From NCBI GenBank assembly GCA_963832715.1, contig CAWHVB010000005.1, positions 62,001 to 126,000 of the forward strand: a stretch of 64,000 nucleotides of DNA, read 5' to 3'. Shown in pieces: positions 57,301 to 64,000 of this stretch. This stretch comes from DATFVA01 sp963832715. GTDB taxonomy: Bacteria > Bacteroidota > Ignavibacteria > Ignavibacteriales > Ignavibacteriaceae. The notes below the pieces were generated by a model that worked only from the letters and a program-made list of their open reading frames with translations, ran no database searches and was not told where the DNA came from. A program made the position numbers and the translations under genes. Numbering within the stretch: position 1 is the stretch's first letter; every line of letters begins with the position of its first letter.

Positions 57301-57544
57301 GTTTAATCCTTCAACCAAAATTAAATTCAGTCTTGCCGCTGATTCAAAGGTTTCGATAAAAGTCTATAATTTGCTCGGTCAGCAGGTTGCGTCGCTCCTT
57401 AATGATGAGTTCGCAGCCGGACGGCACGAAATCAATTTTAATGCTGGAAGTTTATCAAGCGGAATTTACTTCTACGTGATTAACGCAGCCGGCAAGAATG
57501 GAAGCAATTTTACTTCGACCAAAAAAATGACATTGCTTAAATAA
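54385..57544 (+). pseudogene. Secreted HELGH metalloprotease with PKD and T9SS domains, frameshifted
   Basis: TTG start after AGAAAGGAT; signal to YLYAQ. FTP/PepSY-like propeptide (about 20-210), then a fungalysin/thermolysin-like catalytic domain with zinc site HELGHGLHDW (about residue 410) and the third ligand in GLSEGCGDYWASS. The frame stops at 56025 just after DQSLFGG, and the protein resumes one base later (55973-57544 frame: EVNVPSIIQVFQDRGY). Removing one base near 56015-56022 rejoins them. Next come a PKD domain (SWEWDFDNDG), a ThuA/GATase-like domain (GYDAVFLSYGNFGGG, GGGAVYLEGGDAL), an FN3-like module and the sorting domain (QNYPNPFNPSTKI). The catalytic half is intact but would lack secretion signals. 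Confidence 0.85.
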
Positions 57545-57558
57545 TCCCATCCAATTCT

Positions 57559-57597
57559 AAGGAAGGCGCCCTAACCGGCGCCTTCCTTATTTTTATA
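57559..57597 (+). terminator. Rho-independent terminator of the metalloprotease gene
   Basis: Perfect 12-bp stem AAGGAAGGCGCC / GGCGCCTTCCTT with a 6-nt loop followed by ATTTTTAT, 15 bp after the stop. Confidence 0.93.
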
Positions 57598-57642
57598 TCT
57601 ATCACCTGTGCACAACGAAACGCTGTCTCGCTCCTCATGTAC

Positions 57643-57698
57643 AGCGAAACGCCTGTTTCGCTTCATAAACCACTCATTTACCGCGAGCTTCAGCTCGC
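57643..57698. repeat. Two GCGA...TCGC palindromes
   Basis: AGCGAAAC-GCCT-GTTTCGCT at 57643-57662 and GCGAGCT-TC-AGCTCGC at 57683-57698. Both share outer GCGA/TCGC with the pair at 15773-15823 but differ inside. Confidence 0.75.
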
Positions 57699-57744
57699 AA
57701 ATAAAATCAAAAAATAAACATACGCTCTAACCAACGCTGTTGCT

Positions 57745-57812
57745 CACCCTCCCATCTTCTTATCTTCTCATCTTCTTACCTTCTTATCTCTCACCCTCTC
57801 CCACCTCCACCA
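57745..57812. repeat. CTTCTTATCTTCTC-type pyrimidine tract
   Basis: Irregular repeats of CATCTTCTTATCTTCT on the plus strand, 3' of the metalloprotease gene, close in sequence to the tract at 54112-54247. Confidence 0.75.
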
Positions 57813-58150
57813 TTCTCATTTTAATACACTGACATTTTGTCATATGTAAATTTATTCAACAGCTGAAAATGGCGTTTTTTCGCAGTTTTCCACGTGTCTC
57901 ATTTTGAGTTCAAAAGGCGGACAAAAGGCGGATAAATACCAGTCTAATACGGGATAAGACCTTTGACTGACATTTTGTCAAAAGTGCTGATAATCTCAAC
58001 AGTCGTTTCCCTTAGTCCGCCGGCAAGAATATTGTTCCTCTTTCCATCCCTGGTACTAAAATGTCCATTATTCTTTATGTTTCCTTCGGGGCTGCTTCAG
58101 TATAAAAATTGTAAACCCATCTTGACTCATATCCGGCTTTTCAGTATGTT

Positions 58151-58192
58151 GTACCCCCGTTAGAGGGTTAATAAGATATAAGTATACCCCTT
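58151..58192. promoter_or_regulatory. Possible operator of the TrmB-like regulator
   Basis: GTACCCCCGTTAGAGG at 58151 and GTATACCCCTTAA near 58183 are imperfect direct repeats directly before the start codon; GGGTTA (58165) and TATACCCC form a partial dyad. Autoregulatory binding is inferred from position only. Confidence 0.25.
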
Positions 58193-58200
58193 AATGGTAA

Positions 58201-59085
58201 ATGAAACTTAATTGCGTTATGGACAATTCTAAATATCTTCAGGAATTTATGGAAGTCGGCCTTACGGAACGCGAGGCCAAAATCTATATTACGCTTTTAA
58301 GCGGGAGAATGTTTACAGCCTCAGATCTGCAGAAAGTAGTCGATATCCCAAGAACAAAGATCTACGAAGTACTGAACAAGATGGTCAGCCGGAATATCTG
58401 CATCGAGAAGAAACTGGGTAAGCACAAGATGTATGAAGCTGTCGAACCCAGGCTGGCAATGGAAAGAATTTACGATACCTACAAGAATGAACTGAAGCAG
58501 AAGAAAGAACTGATTGATCAGCTTGCCGAGGTTTTTACTCCAATCTTTGAAAATAGTAAAGCTATTATTAATCCCCTCGACTTTATTGAGGTCATGGAAG
58601 AGAAAACCCAGATACATAAGAGATATATTAAAAGCGTTGCCGGTACTAAAGTGGAAATGCTCACCTTCAATAAAGGACCTTATGCCAGTGATAATGACGA
58701 ACGGCTGAAGGAACAGGAAGATGAAGAAGCGAAGCTGCTTAAAAGAGGAGGCTCGTCAAAAGGAATTTACCAGTATAAGGAATTTGAAGAGATCGATTGG
58801 CTTTATGATTCTATCAAAAAATCGGTGCATGACGGAGAGAAAGCAAGGATAGTTGATAGTCTTCCCATCAAGATGCTGATTTTCGACGATGAAAAGGTGA
58901 TGTTTCCGCTCGAGCAGCCGATCAAGACATCAAATGATCTTACGATGATCTACATCGAGCACAAACAGCTTGCATCAGCGTGCAGAATATTATTCGATCA
59001 TATGTGGAATAGCGGAGTGGACTTTGAAGATATTGAGAAGGTGTACCCGGGTAAAGAAAAAACATTCGAAGTAAACAGCAATTAA
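58201..59085 (+). CDS. TrmB-family transcriptional regulator
   Basis: 294 residues; an ATG at 58219 (MDNSKYLQEF) is an equally good start, and neither has a clear Shine-Dalgarno. N-terminal winged helix (VGLTEREAKIYITLLSG, ADLQK-like helix ASDLQKVVDIPRTKIYEVLNK) is characteristic of TrmB. A coiled coil follows (about 85-110), then an alpha/beta effector domain (EMLTFNKGPYAS, RIVDSLPIKMLIFDDEKVMF). TrmB proteins are best known as archaeal sugar-responsive regulators. The gene stands alone, 82 bp ahead of the Omp28-like gene. Confidence 0.85.
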   Translation: MKLNCVMDNSKYLQEFMEVGLTEREAKIYITLLSGRMFTASDLQKVVDIPRTKIYEVLNKMVSRNICIEKKLGKHKMYEAVEPRLAMERIYDTYKNELKQKKELIDQLAEVFTPIFENSKAIINPLDFIEVMEEKTQIHKRYIKSVAGTKVEMLTFNKGPYASDNDERLKEQEDEEAKLLKRGGSSKGIYQYKEFEEIDWLYDSIKKSVHDGEKARIVDSLPIKMLIFDDEKVMFPLEQPIKTSNDLTMIYIEHKQLASACRILFDHMWNSGVDFEDIEKVYPGKEKTFEVNSN

Positions 59086-59167
59086 ATGCATTTTAAATAA
59101 TTATCGTTCTAAATAAAATTACAATCAGCAGGGGATGTACAACAATAATTGCAGGAATTACCATAGT

Positions 59168-59986
59168 ATGAAAAAAGTTCTGTTATTAGTTTTCACCGGA
59201 TTGATTTTTTACAGCTGTAATACAAATCCCCCTACTTCTCCGGAAGGCACTTCTTATCCCGCCGGAAAAATTATTGTACAGACAACGATAAGCCTTGAAG
59301 CCACCCATACCCCGGCGGAAAAGGTGGTGCTTCTTGAAGATTTTGCTAATGTCAGCTGTGTTCCCTGCGTTACATCCAATAAAATAATCGAATCGCTGCT
59401 GAATGGAGCTTATGCAAACAAGATAGCCGTTGTTAAATTCCCTACTAACTTTCCTTCACCCAACGATCCATTTTATCTCTCCAACTCAGGCGTGTGTGAT
59501 GCACGAATGCAGTACTACAATATTATTTTTGCTCCCACTCTGATCGTGGATGGTATTCTACGGCCGACTGCCACAGATTCAGCGGCAGTCAAAGGAAGAA
59601 TAGATGAAAGATTACCCGCAGCAGCTCCTTTCTATATTACTGTCGATAAGAGTTTCCAGGACAGCAGTCTGATTGTAAACATTAATGTCCGTCCCGTTAC
59701 TCTCGCAGGTTTAAATCTTAACGATCTCGTGTTGAATACCGTAATTACTGAAAATGACATAGAATTTAGCCAGGCCCCGGGATCAAACGGTGAAAAAGTT
59801 TTCTATAATGTCCTTAGAAAAGTACTCCCCGATGAGAACGGAGTATCCTTTTCAGCCTTACCTGATACTACATTTGAATGGCAGACCGATTTATTATCTA
59901 ACTGGAATCAGGATAATATACACGTAGTTGCTTACGTGCAGAATGTTCAAACTAAAGAAGTTCTACAGACAGGTTCTGATAACTAA
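59168..59986 (+). CDS. Omp28-like lipoprotein with CxxC motif
   Basis: 272 residues from the ATG at 59168, where a lipoprotein signal starts (VLLLVFTGLIFYSC); the longer frame from 59135 has an unsuitable N terminus. Thioredoxin-like domain (VVLLEDFANVSCVPCVTSN, cis-Pro region FAPTLIVDG) followed by a beta domain, the Omp28 architecture. The CVPC pair may be redox active. First gene of an envelope cluster running to the window end. Confidence 0.82.
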   Translation: MKKVLLLVFTGLIFYSCNTNPPTSPEGTSYPAGKIIVQTTISLEATHTPAEKVVLLEDFANVSCVPCVTSNKIIESLLNGAYANKIAVVKFPTNFPSPNDPFYLSNSGVCDARMQYYNIIFAPTLIVDGILRPTATDSAAVKGRIDERLPAAAPFYITVDKSFQDSSLIVNINVRPVTLAGLNLNDLVLNTVITENDIEFSQAPGSNGEKVFYNVLRKVLPDENGVSFSALPDTTFEWQTDLLSNWNQDNIHVVAYVQNVQTKEVLQTGSDN

Positions 59987-60071
59987 AATTTGGTTCAAAA
60001 ATAATCCAGCCGGGTCATAAACTAATTCAATAGGATCCGGAGAACAAATAAATCAAAATCAGGGTGAGAAT

Positions 60072-62153
60072 ATGAAACATATTTATACCTTTCTATTAAT
60101 TCTTCTTTTTCCTGTTATGCTTTCTGCTCAGGTGCATCTGAGTACTGATTTCAGCGGAAACTTCCCTCCCGCCGGATGGACTATCGATGCTCAGGCAACA
60201 AATTGGTCCGGGACTAATTCCAGTAATGCCGGCTGTGTAGCTCCGGAAGCGAGATTCAACTACAGTCCTACATTCACTGGTGACTCACGCTTAATTTCTC
60301 CTGCTATCAATTTAACCGGGGTTACTGCCTTGAAGGTTAAATTCAATCACATGGTCGATCATTATACTTCACCTTATACTGTTGGTGTGGCAACGAGATC
60401 AGGCGGCGGAGCCTGGAATATAGTCTGGTCCAAAAATCCTACCGCATCTATTCCTGCAACCCAGGAAATTGTTACAATAAATAACAGTGATGTCGGTGCG
60501 TCTGATTTCCAGATTTGCTGGTATTTCAGTGGTTACTCTTATAACATTAATTACTGGTACGTAGACGATATAAGTCTTTTCACTCCGCTTGCACACGATG
60601 CAATGGTCAAAAGTATAGATATCGATAATCAGTATGTCCCGGGATCTACATTTACTCCTCAGGCCACATTAAAAAACTTTGGTACAAGCACTGAAACATT
60701 CGATGCAACCTGTGTAATAAAAATAGGCGGTTCAGTTGTATATACTCAAACCTGCTCACCCGTAACTCTTGCTGCTGATGCAGAAGAAACTGTTTCATTC
60801 CCTGATTACACAGCAGCTGCTTCCAATGAACTTTTTGAGATGACGGTTACAACAAATCTGACAGGCGATCTTGATCCTGCTAATGATTCAATGTCCAAAT
60901 GGTTTAATACCTATACTACTGAAAGAGATATGGTTCTTGTTGAGATAGCAACAGGCGGATGGTGTCAGTACTGTCCGGGCGCCGCTTTAGGTGCTGATGA
61001 TCTGATCGCTAACGGGTGTACAACAGCCATAATTGAAAATCATAACGGAGATCCTTATGCATATACGGCATCTGATGCCCGCAATGCATACTACGGCGTA
61101 ACGGGGTATCCTACCGCTACGTTTGATGGACAGCAGCAATTTGTGGGCGGCGATCATACAGTAAGTATGTACCAGTATTACCTGCCGATTTATCAGAGCA
61201 GGGAGCCGATCAACTCAGCTTATTCACTCAGCATTTTCGGCGATCATTCCGGAAGTGACTACAACGTAACGGTTAGAGTTCATAAGCTTGCTACAACACC
61301 TCCTTATACTAATCTCGTTCTGCAGCTTGCTCTTACTGAGTCGGAGATCATGTACAGCTGGCAGGGACAGGATCATCTGAATTTCGTCAGCCGTATGATG
61401 GCCCCGGATTATAACGGTACAGCATTGGATTTTAGTTCAGGCGATGTACAGGATATTGAACTATCTTTTACAATGGGTGCCGACTGGGTTACCGAGAATT
61501 GTGAACTGGTTGCTTTCATTCAGAATAATGATGGTAAGGAAATTCTCCAGGGAACCAAACTTGCTCTTCCTGAACTTGCTCCATTACCTGTTGAGCTTAC
61601 TTCATTTACATCTAATGCTTCCGCAGCAGGAGTTACACTGATGTGGACTACCGCAAGTGAGATCAACAACCATGGTTTCGAAGTTCAAAGATCTTATGAC
61701 GGCAATATTTTCTCAGCTGTTGGATTTGTAAATGGGTTCGGTACCTCAACTGAAATACATAACTATACATTTACAGATAAACCCGAAAATAATACCAGCG
61801 GTACTTTCTATTATCGGCTTAAACAAGTTGATATGAACGGACAGTCTACTTACAGCCAGGTGTTAACTGTGAAATTCGATTTGCTGCCCACTATCTATAG
61901 TCTTGCACAGAATTTCCCGAATCCGTTTAACCCTTCAACTACAATTAAATATACAGTACCTCAGAACGGACCGGTTACTATTAAATTATATGATGTAACA
62001 GGTCGTGAAGTTGCAACTCTTGTAAATGAAGTTAAAACGGTTGGATCCTATGACCTTAAATTCAATGCATCAGGCCTTGCTTCGGGTGTTTACATCTACA
62101 GGATGATAGCAAAAGACTTCGTTTCAGTTAAAAAAATGAGTATATTGAAATAG
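60072..62153 (+). CDS. T9SS-secreted protein with adhesin-like and Omp28/thioredoxin-like domains
   Basis: 693 residues. Signal to LSAQ; residues about 20-175 a choice-of-anchor/cleaved-adhesin-like domain (FPPAGWTIDAQ, INYWYVDDISLF); about 180-280 a beta domain; about 290-500 an Omp28-like domain with CQYC (ATGGWCQYCPGAAL) and TGYPTATFDG. An FN3-like module (PVELTSFTSNA ... WTTASEINNHGFEVQRS) and sorting domain (QNFPNPFNPSTTI ... KKMSILK) follow. Related over the thioredoxin part to the lipoprotein upstream, but surface-secreted rather than lipid-anchored. Confidence 0.87.
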   Translation: MKHIYTFLLILLFPVMLSAQVHLSTDFSGNFPPAGWTIDAQATNWSGTNSSNAGCVAPEARFNYSPTFTGDSRLISPAINLTGVTALKVKFNHMVDHYTSPYTVGVATRSGGGAWNIVWSKNPTASIPATQEIVTINNSDVGASDFQICWYFSGYSYNINYWYVDDISLFTPLAHDAMVKSIDIDNQYVPGSTFTPQATLKNFGTSTETFDATCVIKIGGSVVYTQTCSPVTLAADAEETVSFPDYTAAASNELFEMTVTTNLTGDLDPANDSMSKWFNTYTTERDMVLVEIATGGWCQYCPGAALGADDLIANGCTTAIIENHNGDPYAYTASDARNAYYGVTGYPTATFDGQQQFVGGDHTVSMYQYYLPIYQSREPINSAYSLSIFGDHSGSDYNVTVRVHKLATTPPYTNLVLQLALTESEIMYSWQGQDHLNFVSRMMAPDYNGTALDFSSGDVQDIELSFTMGADWVTENCELVAFIQNNDGKEILQGTKLALPELAPLPVELTSFTSNASAAGVTLMWTTASEINNHGFEVQRSYDGNIFSAVGFVNGFGTSTEIHNYTFTDKPENNTSGTFYYRLKQVDMNGQSTYSQVLTVKFDLLPTIYSLAQNFPNPFNPSTTIKYTVPQNGPVTIKLYDVTGREVATLVNEVKTVGSYDLKFNASGLASGVYIYRMIAKDFVSVKKMSILK

Positions 62154-62160
62154 TTAAATC

Positions 62161-62182
62161 GGGGCGCCCAGGCGCCCCTCTT
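62161..62182 (+). terminator. GC-rich hairpin after the Omp28/T9SS gene
   Basis: GGGGCGCC / GGCGCCCC stem with a tiny loop, then TCTT, 8 bp after the stop. The short T stretch makes it a weak or attenuating terminator. Confidence 0.65.
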
Positions 62183-62223
62183 AATCAGATTAATTATAAT
62201 TATACAAAGTATAAGGCAATCGT

Positions 62224-62961
62224 ATGAAAAAATGTTTTATAGTTTCTCTTTTCTTCCTTGCGGCGATCCCTTTTCTCGGAATAAATGCCCAGGATATAGA
62301 AGTTATTAGAGGAGATAGCGTTATAAATGGTTCGGCCGGTGATGAACTGGTTCTCTATACACACGTTACAAATATTTCAAATGCTGACCAGGTTGTATTC
62401 CTTGTCAGAACTATTCAGAATATACCTTCGGACTGGACCTCATCTCTGTGCTTCGGCGATTTATGTTTTCCTCCTACTTTCGATAGCGTTGCTACCGATG
62501 CAGGTTTTTCACTTGAACCTCTTCACCCGGGTGATACCCTTGAGGCATCTGTCCACTTTTTTACCAGTTTTGATAATCAAGGCACCGGTTATGTTCAGAT
62601 TCAAATCGGAACAGCACATAACCCCTCGGTAAGGACAGTAATTAACCTGACCGCTTCAACAGAACCCGTCGGTGTACTTGAAGAAAATAATCAGGTTAAG
62701 GATTTTAAGGTTTTTCAGAACTACCCTAATCCTTTTAATCCTTCAACTACAATCTCCTTTGCAATTCCGCAGAGATCCAATGTTAATGTGAAGGTCTATA
62801 ATATCACGGGAAAAGAGGTGGCCTCGTTAGTTAACGAAGTTAAGGAACCTGGCCAATACAGTGTAAACTTCAATGCTGAGAAATTATCATCGGGAGTTTA
62901 CTTCTACAAAATCACTGCCGGAAAATATTCATCCGTGCGGAAAATGATATTAATAAAGTAA
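62224..62961 (+). CDS. Small T9SS cargo protein
   Basis: 245 residues. Signal to GINAQ, a single beta-sandwich domain (about 22-150: LVLYTHVTNISNADQVVFLV, SSLCFGDLCFPP with two close Cys) and the sorting domain (QNYPNPFNPSTTI ... RKMILIK). The N-terminal domain resembles uncharacterised Bacteroidota extracellular domains that occur near Omp28 and TlpA genes. Function unknown. Confidence 0.82.
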   Translation: MKKCFIVSLFFLAAIPFLGINAQDIEVIRGDSVINGSAGDELVLYTHVTNISNADQVVFLVRTIQNIPSDWTSSLCFGDLCFPPTFDSVATDAGFSLEPLHPGDTLEASVHFFTSFDNQGTGYVQIQIGTAHNPSVRTVINLTASTEPVGVLEENNQVKDFKVFQNYPNPFNPSTTISFAIPQRSNVNVKVYNITGKEVASLVNEVKEPGQYSVNFNAEKLSSGVYFYKITAGKYSSVRKMILIK

Positions 62962-62976
62962 TGTGAATTGTTGATT

Positions 62977-62996
62977 GTTCCCGGGTAACCGGGAAC
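62977..62996 (+). terminator. Hairpin between T9SS gene and TlpA-like gene
   Basis: GTTCCCGG-GTAA-CCGGGAAC, 8-bp perfect stem, followed by a loosely T-rich stretch. Partial read-through into the TlpA-like gene is likely. Confidence 0.55.
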
Positions 62997-63031
62997 GGTC
63001 TATTGTTTTGTATTCAAACACGGAGTTATGA

Positions 63032-63538
63032 ATGAAAAAGCTGTTATTATTACCATTATTTGTATTGTTTGCAATGAATCTTTTTGCCCAGACGCAGGAA
63101 GATCAGACGGGCAGAAGCGCCCCTGAGTTTAAACTTGAAAATGTTGACGGCAATTATGTTTCGCTGAAAGATGAATTGGGGGACGGACCTATCCTTATAA
63201 GTTTCTGGGCTACATGGTGTAAACCATGTATTGAAGAAATGACTAAATATAAAAGCATATATGAAGATTATAAGGACAAAGGATTTAAAGTTCTTGCAGT
63301 TTCGATTGACGATGAAAGAACCGTTGCTAAAGTAAAACCTTTTGTAAGATCAAAGAATTATCCATTTTTAGTTTTGCTGGATACCAATTCTGAGGTAGCC
63401 CGTAAATACTATGCACAGAATGTGCCTTACTCTGTATTGCTTGATAAAGATGGAAATATAGTCTATACCCATCTTGGCTATATGAAAGGGGATGAGCTTA
63501 AAATGAAAAATAAAATTGATGAGCTTGTTAATAAATAA
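63032..63538 (+). CDS. TlpA/ResA-like periplasmic thioredoxin
   Basis: 168 residues. Signal to NLFAQ, then a peroxiredoxin/TlpA fold with active site WCKPC (SFWATWCKPCIEEM) and cis-Pro region NVPYSVLLDKDG. It should deliver electrons to periplasmic disulfides. Its position between thioredoxin-like Omp28 proteins and an outer-membrane protein suggests it serves this cluster. Confidence 0.9.
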   Translation: MKKLLLLPLFVLFAMNLFAQTQEDQTGRSAPEFKLENVDGNYVSLKDELGDGPILISFWATWCKPCIEEMTKYKSIYEDYKDKGFKVLAVSIDDERTVAKVKPFVRSKNYPFLVLLDTNSEVARKYYAQNVPYSVLLDKDGNIVYTHLGYMKGDELKMKNKIDELVNK

Positions 63539-63568
63539 ACCTCTCCATTCAACTACCGGATATAACTA

Positions 63569-64000
63569 ATGAAGAGAATTATACCGCTTATAATTACGCC
63601 TTTTTTAATAATTATTTTTTCGAATTTTCTGCATGCGCAGAATAAGAATTTCCTTCCCGAAGGACTGGGCTTTTCTAATCAGCTCGAATATTCAAATGAT
63701 ATAAATAAGCATATTGAAATCTTTGAAGACTGGCTGAACCTTGACTATAATAAAGGAATTTTTGGTGCGGGGATCAGGTTCGAAACCTACGAACCCAATG
63801 ACCCGAGTCCGGCAATCAGCAGGGGGAAAACCAGGTATGCGGATATAGCTTATAAATATATAAAAGCCGAAATAGGCGATGCGCAGCGCGGCGGTGCAAT
63901 TGTTGTAGGAAACTATTATGCTCTCTTTGGAAGAGGACTGGTACTTAAAAGTTATGAAGACAGAAATATAAGAGTGGATAATAACCTCCTGGGCGCAAAA
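63569..64000 (+). CDS. DUF6029-like outer-membrane protein, partial
   Basis: 144 residues to the window edge, open at the 3' end. Signal peptide ends NFLHAQ, then beta-strand pattern with IRFETYEPND, GNYYALFGRGLVLKSYEDRN and DNNLLGAK, which resembles the FG(R/S)GL-x-L-x-SYEDR motif I associate with DUF6029-type outer-membrane proteins. It begins 30 bp after the TlpA-like stop, so they are probably co-transcribed. The family assignment is from memory of the motif. Confidence 0.65.
   Translation, partial: MKRIIPLIITPFLIIIFSNFLHAQNKNFLPEGLGFSNQLEYSNDINKHIEIFEDWLNLDYNKGIFGAGIRFETYEPNDPSPAISRGKTRYADIAYKYIKAEIGDAQRGGAIVVGNYYALFGRGLVLKSYEDRNIRVDNNLLGAK

Larger units (their letters stand above)
57598..58200. 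other. Non-coding region upstream of the TrmB-like gene
   Basis: About 600 bp with palindromes at 57643-57698, a pyrimidine tract at 57745-57812 and GTA-(TA)CCCC direct motifs near the gene start. A 66-codon plus frame at 57963 has no ribosome-binding site and was not called. Confidence 0.6.

Noticed and set aside
57963..58163. 66-codon plus-strand frame upstream of the TrmB-like gene
   Set aside because: No ribosome-binding site, no domain, and it runs into the probable regulatory region.

Overview
The window looks like chromosomal DNA from a member of the Bacteroidota/Ignavibacteriota (FCB) group, most likely an Ignavibacteria-type heterotroph. The main evidence is eleven secreted proteins that end in the same C-terminal sorting domain (core YPNPFNP, tail ending K-K-M or similar), which marks type IX secretion cargo. 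Supporting evidence is an alternative complex III locus, TonB-dependent receptors, and a one-protein hybrid two-component sensor. No taxonomic marker gene is present, so this is inference from gene content.

Layout. 1-4432 (minus): a respiratory alternative complex III fragment, ActB followed by an ActC whose reading frame continues into a DUF3341 (ActD-like) domain and off the window. 4720-20533 (minus): a run of eight exported T9SS-cargo genes (beta-propeller, M28 peptidase, sialidase-like BNR, beta-helix and unknown proteins), several separated by near-identical terminators. One of them is frameshifted and two are tandem paralogues. 20761-27514 (minus): a TonB-dependent receptor with a 1361-residue hybrid sensor 4 bp downstream. 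27863-32229: deoxynucleoside kinase, an outer-membrane protein plus ammonium transporter pair, a LytTR regulator with a degenerate receiver, and a DinB-type protein.

32.3-44.8 kb is an accessory region. It holds nested palindromes, an IS110-family transposase with a structured leader that may be a bridge RNA, and a duplicated block present in two copies about 6.2 kb apart. Copy A keeps the RibD/DHFR-like gene and has lost most of the outer-membrane gene. Copy B keeps the outer-membrane gene and has lost most of the RibD/DHFR-like gene. Between them lie two TonB receptors and a small anchored protein. A tRNA-Lys(CTT) and two AT-rich small genes follow.

44.8-54.1 kb: a membrane-anchored thioredoxin, an unknown lipoprotein pair, two DoxX paralogues flanking a 162-bp MITE-like element, a zinc-finger/FecR anti-sigma-like protein, an orphan OmpR-type regulator, TPR and HEAT proteins and a double jelly-roll lipoprotein. 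54.4-64 kb (plus): a frameshifted secreted HELGH metalloprotease, a TrmB-like regulator, then an envelope cluster of two Omp28/thioredoxin-like proteins, a small T9SS protein, a TlpA-like thioredoxin and the start of a DUF6029-like outer-membrane protein. CDS starts were moved inward where a signal peptide and Shine-Dalgarno sequence indicated a later codon.
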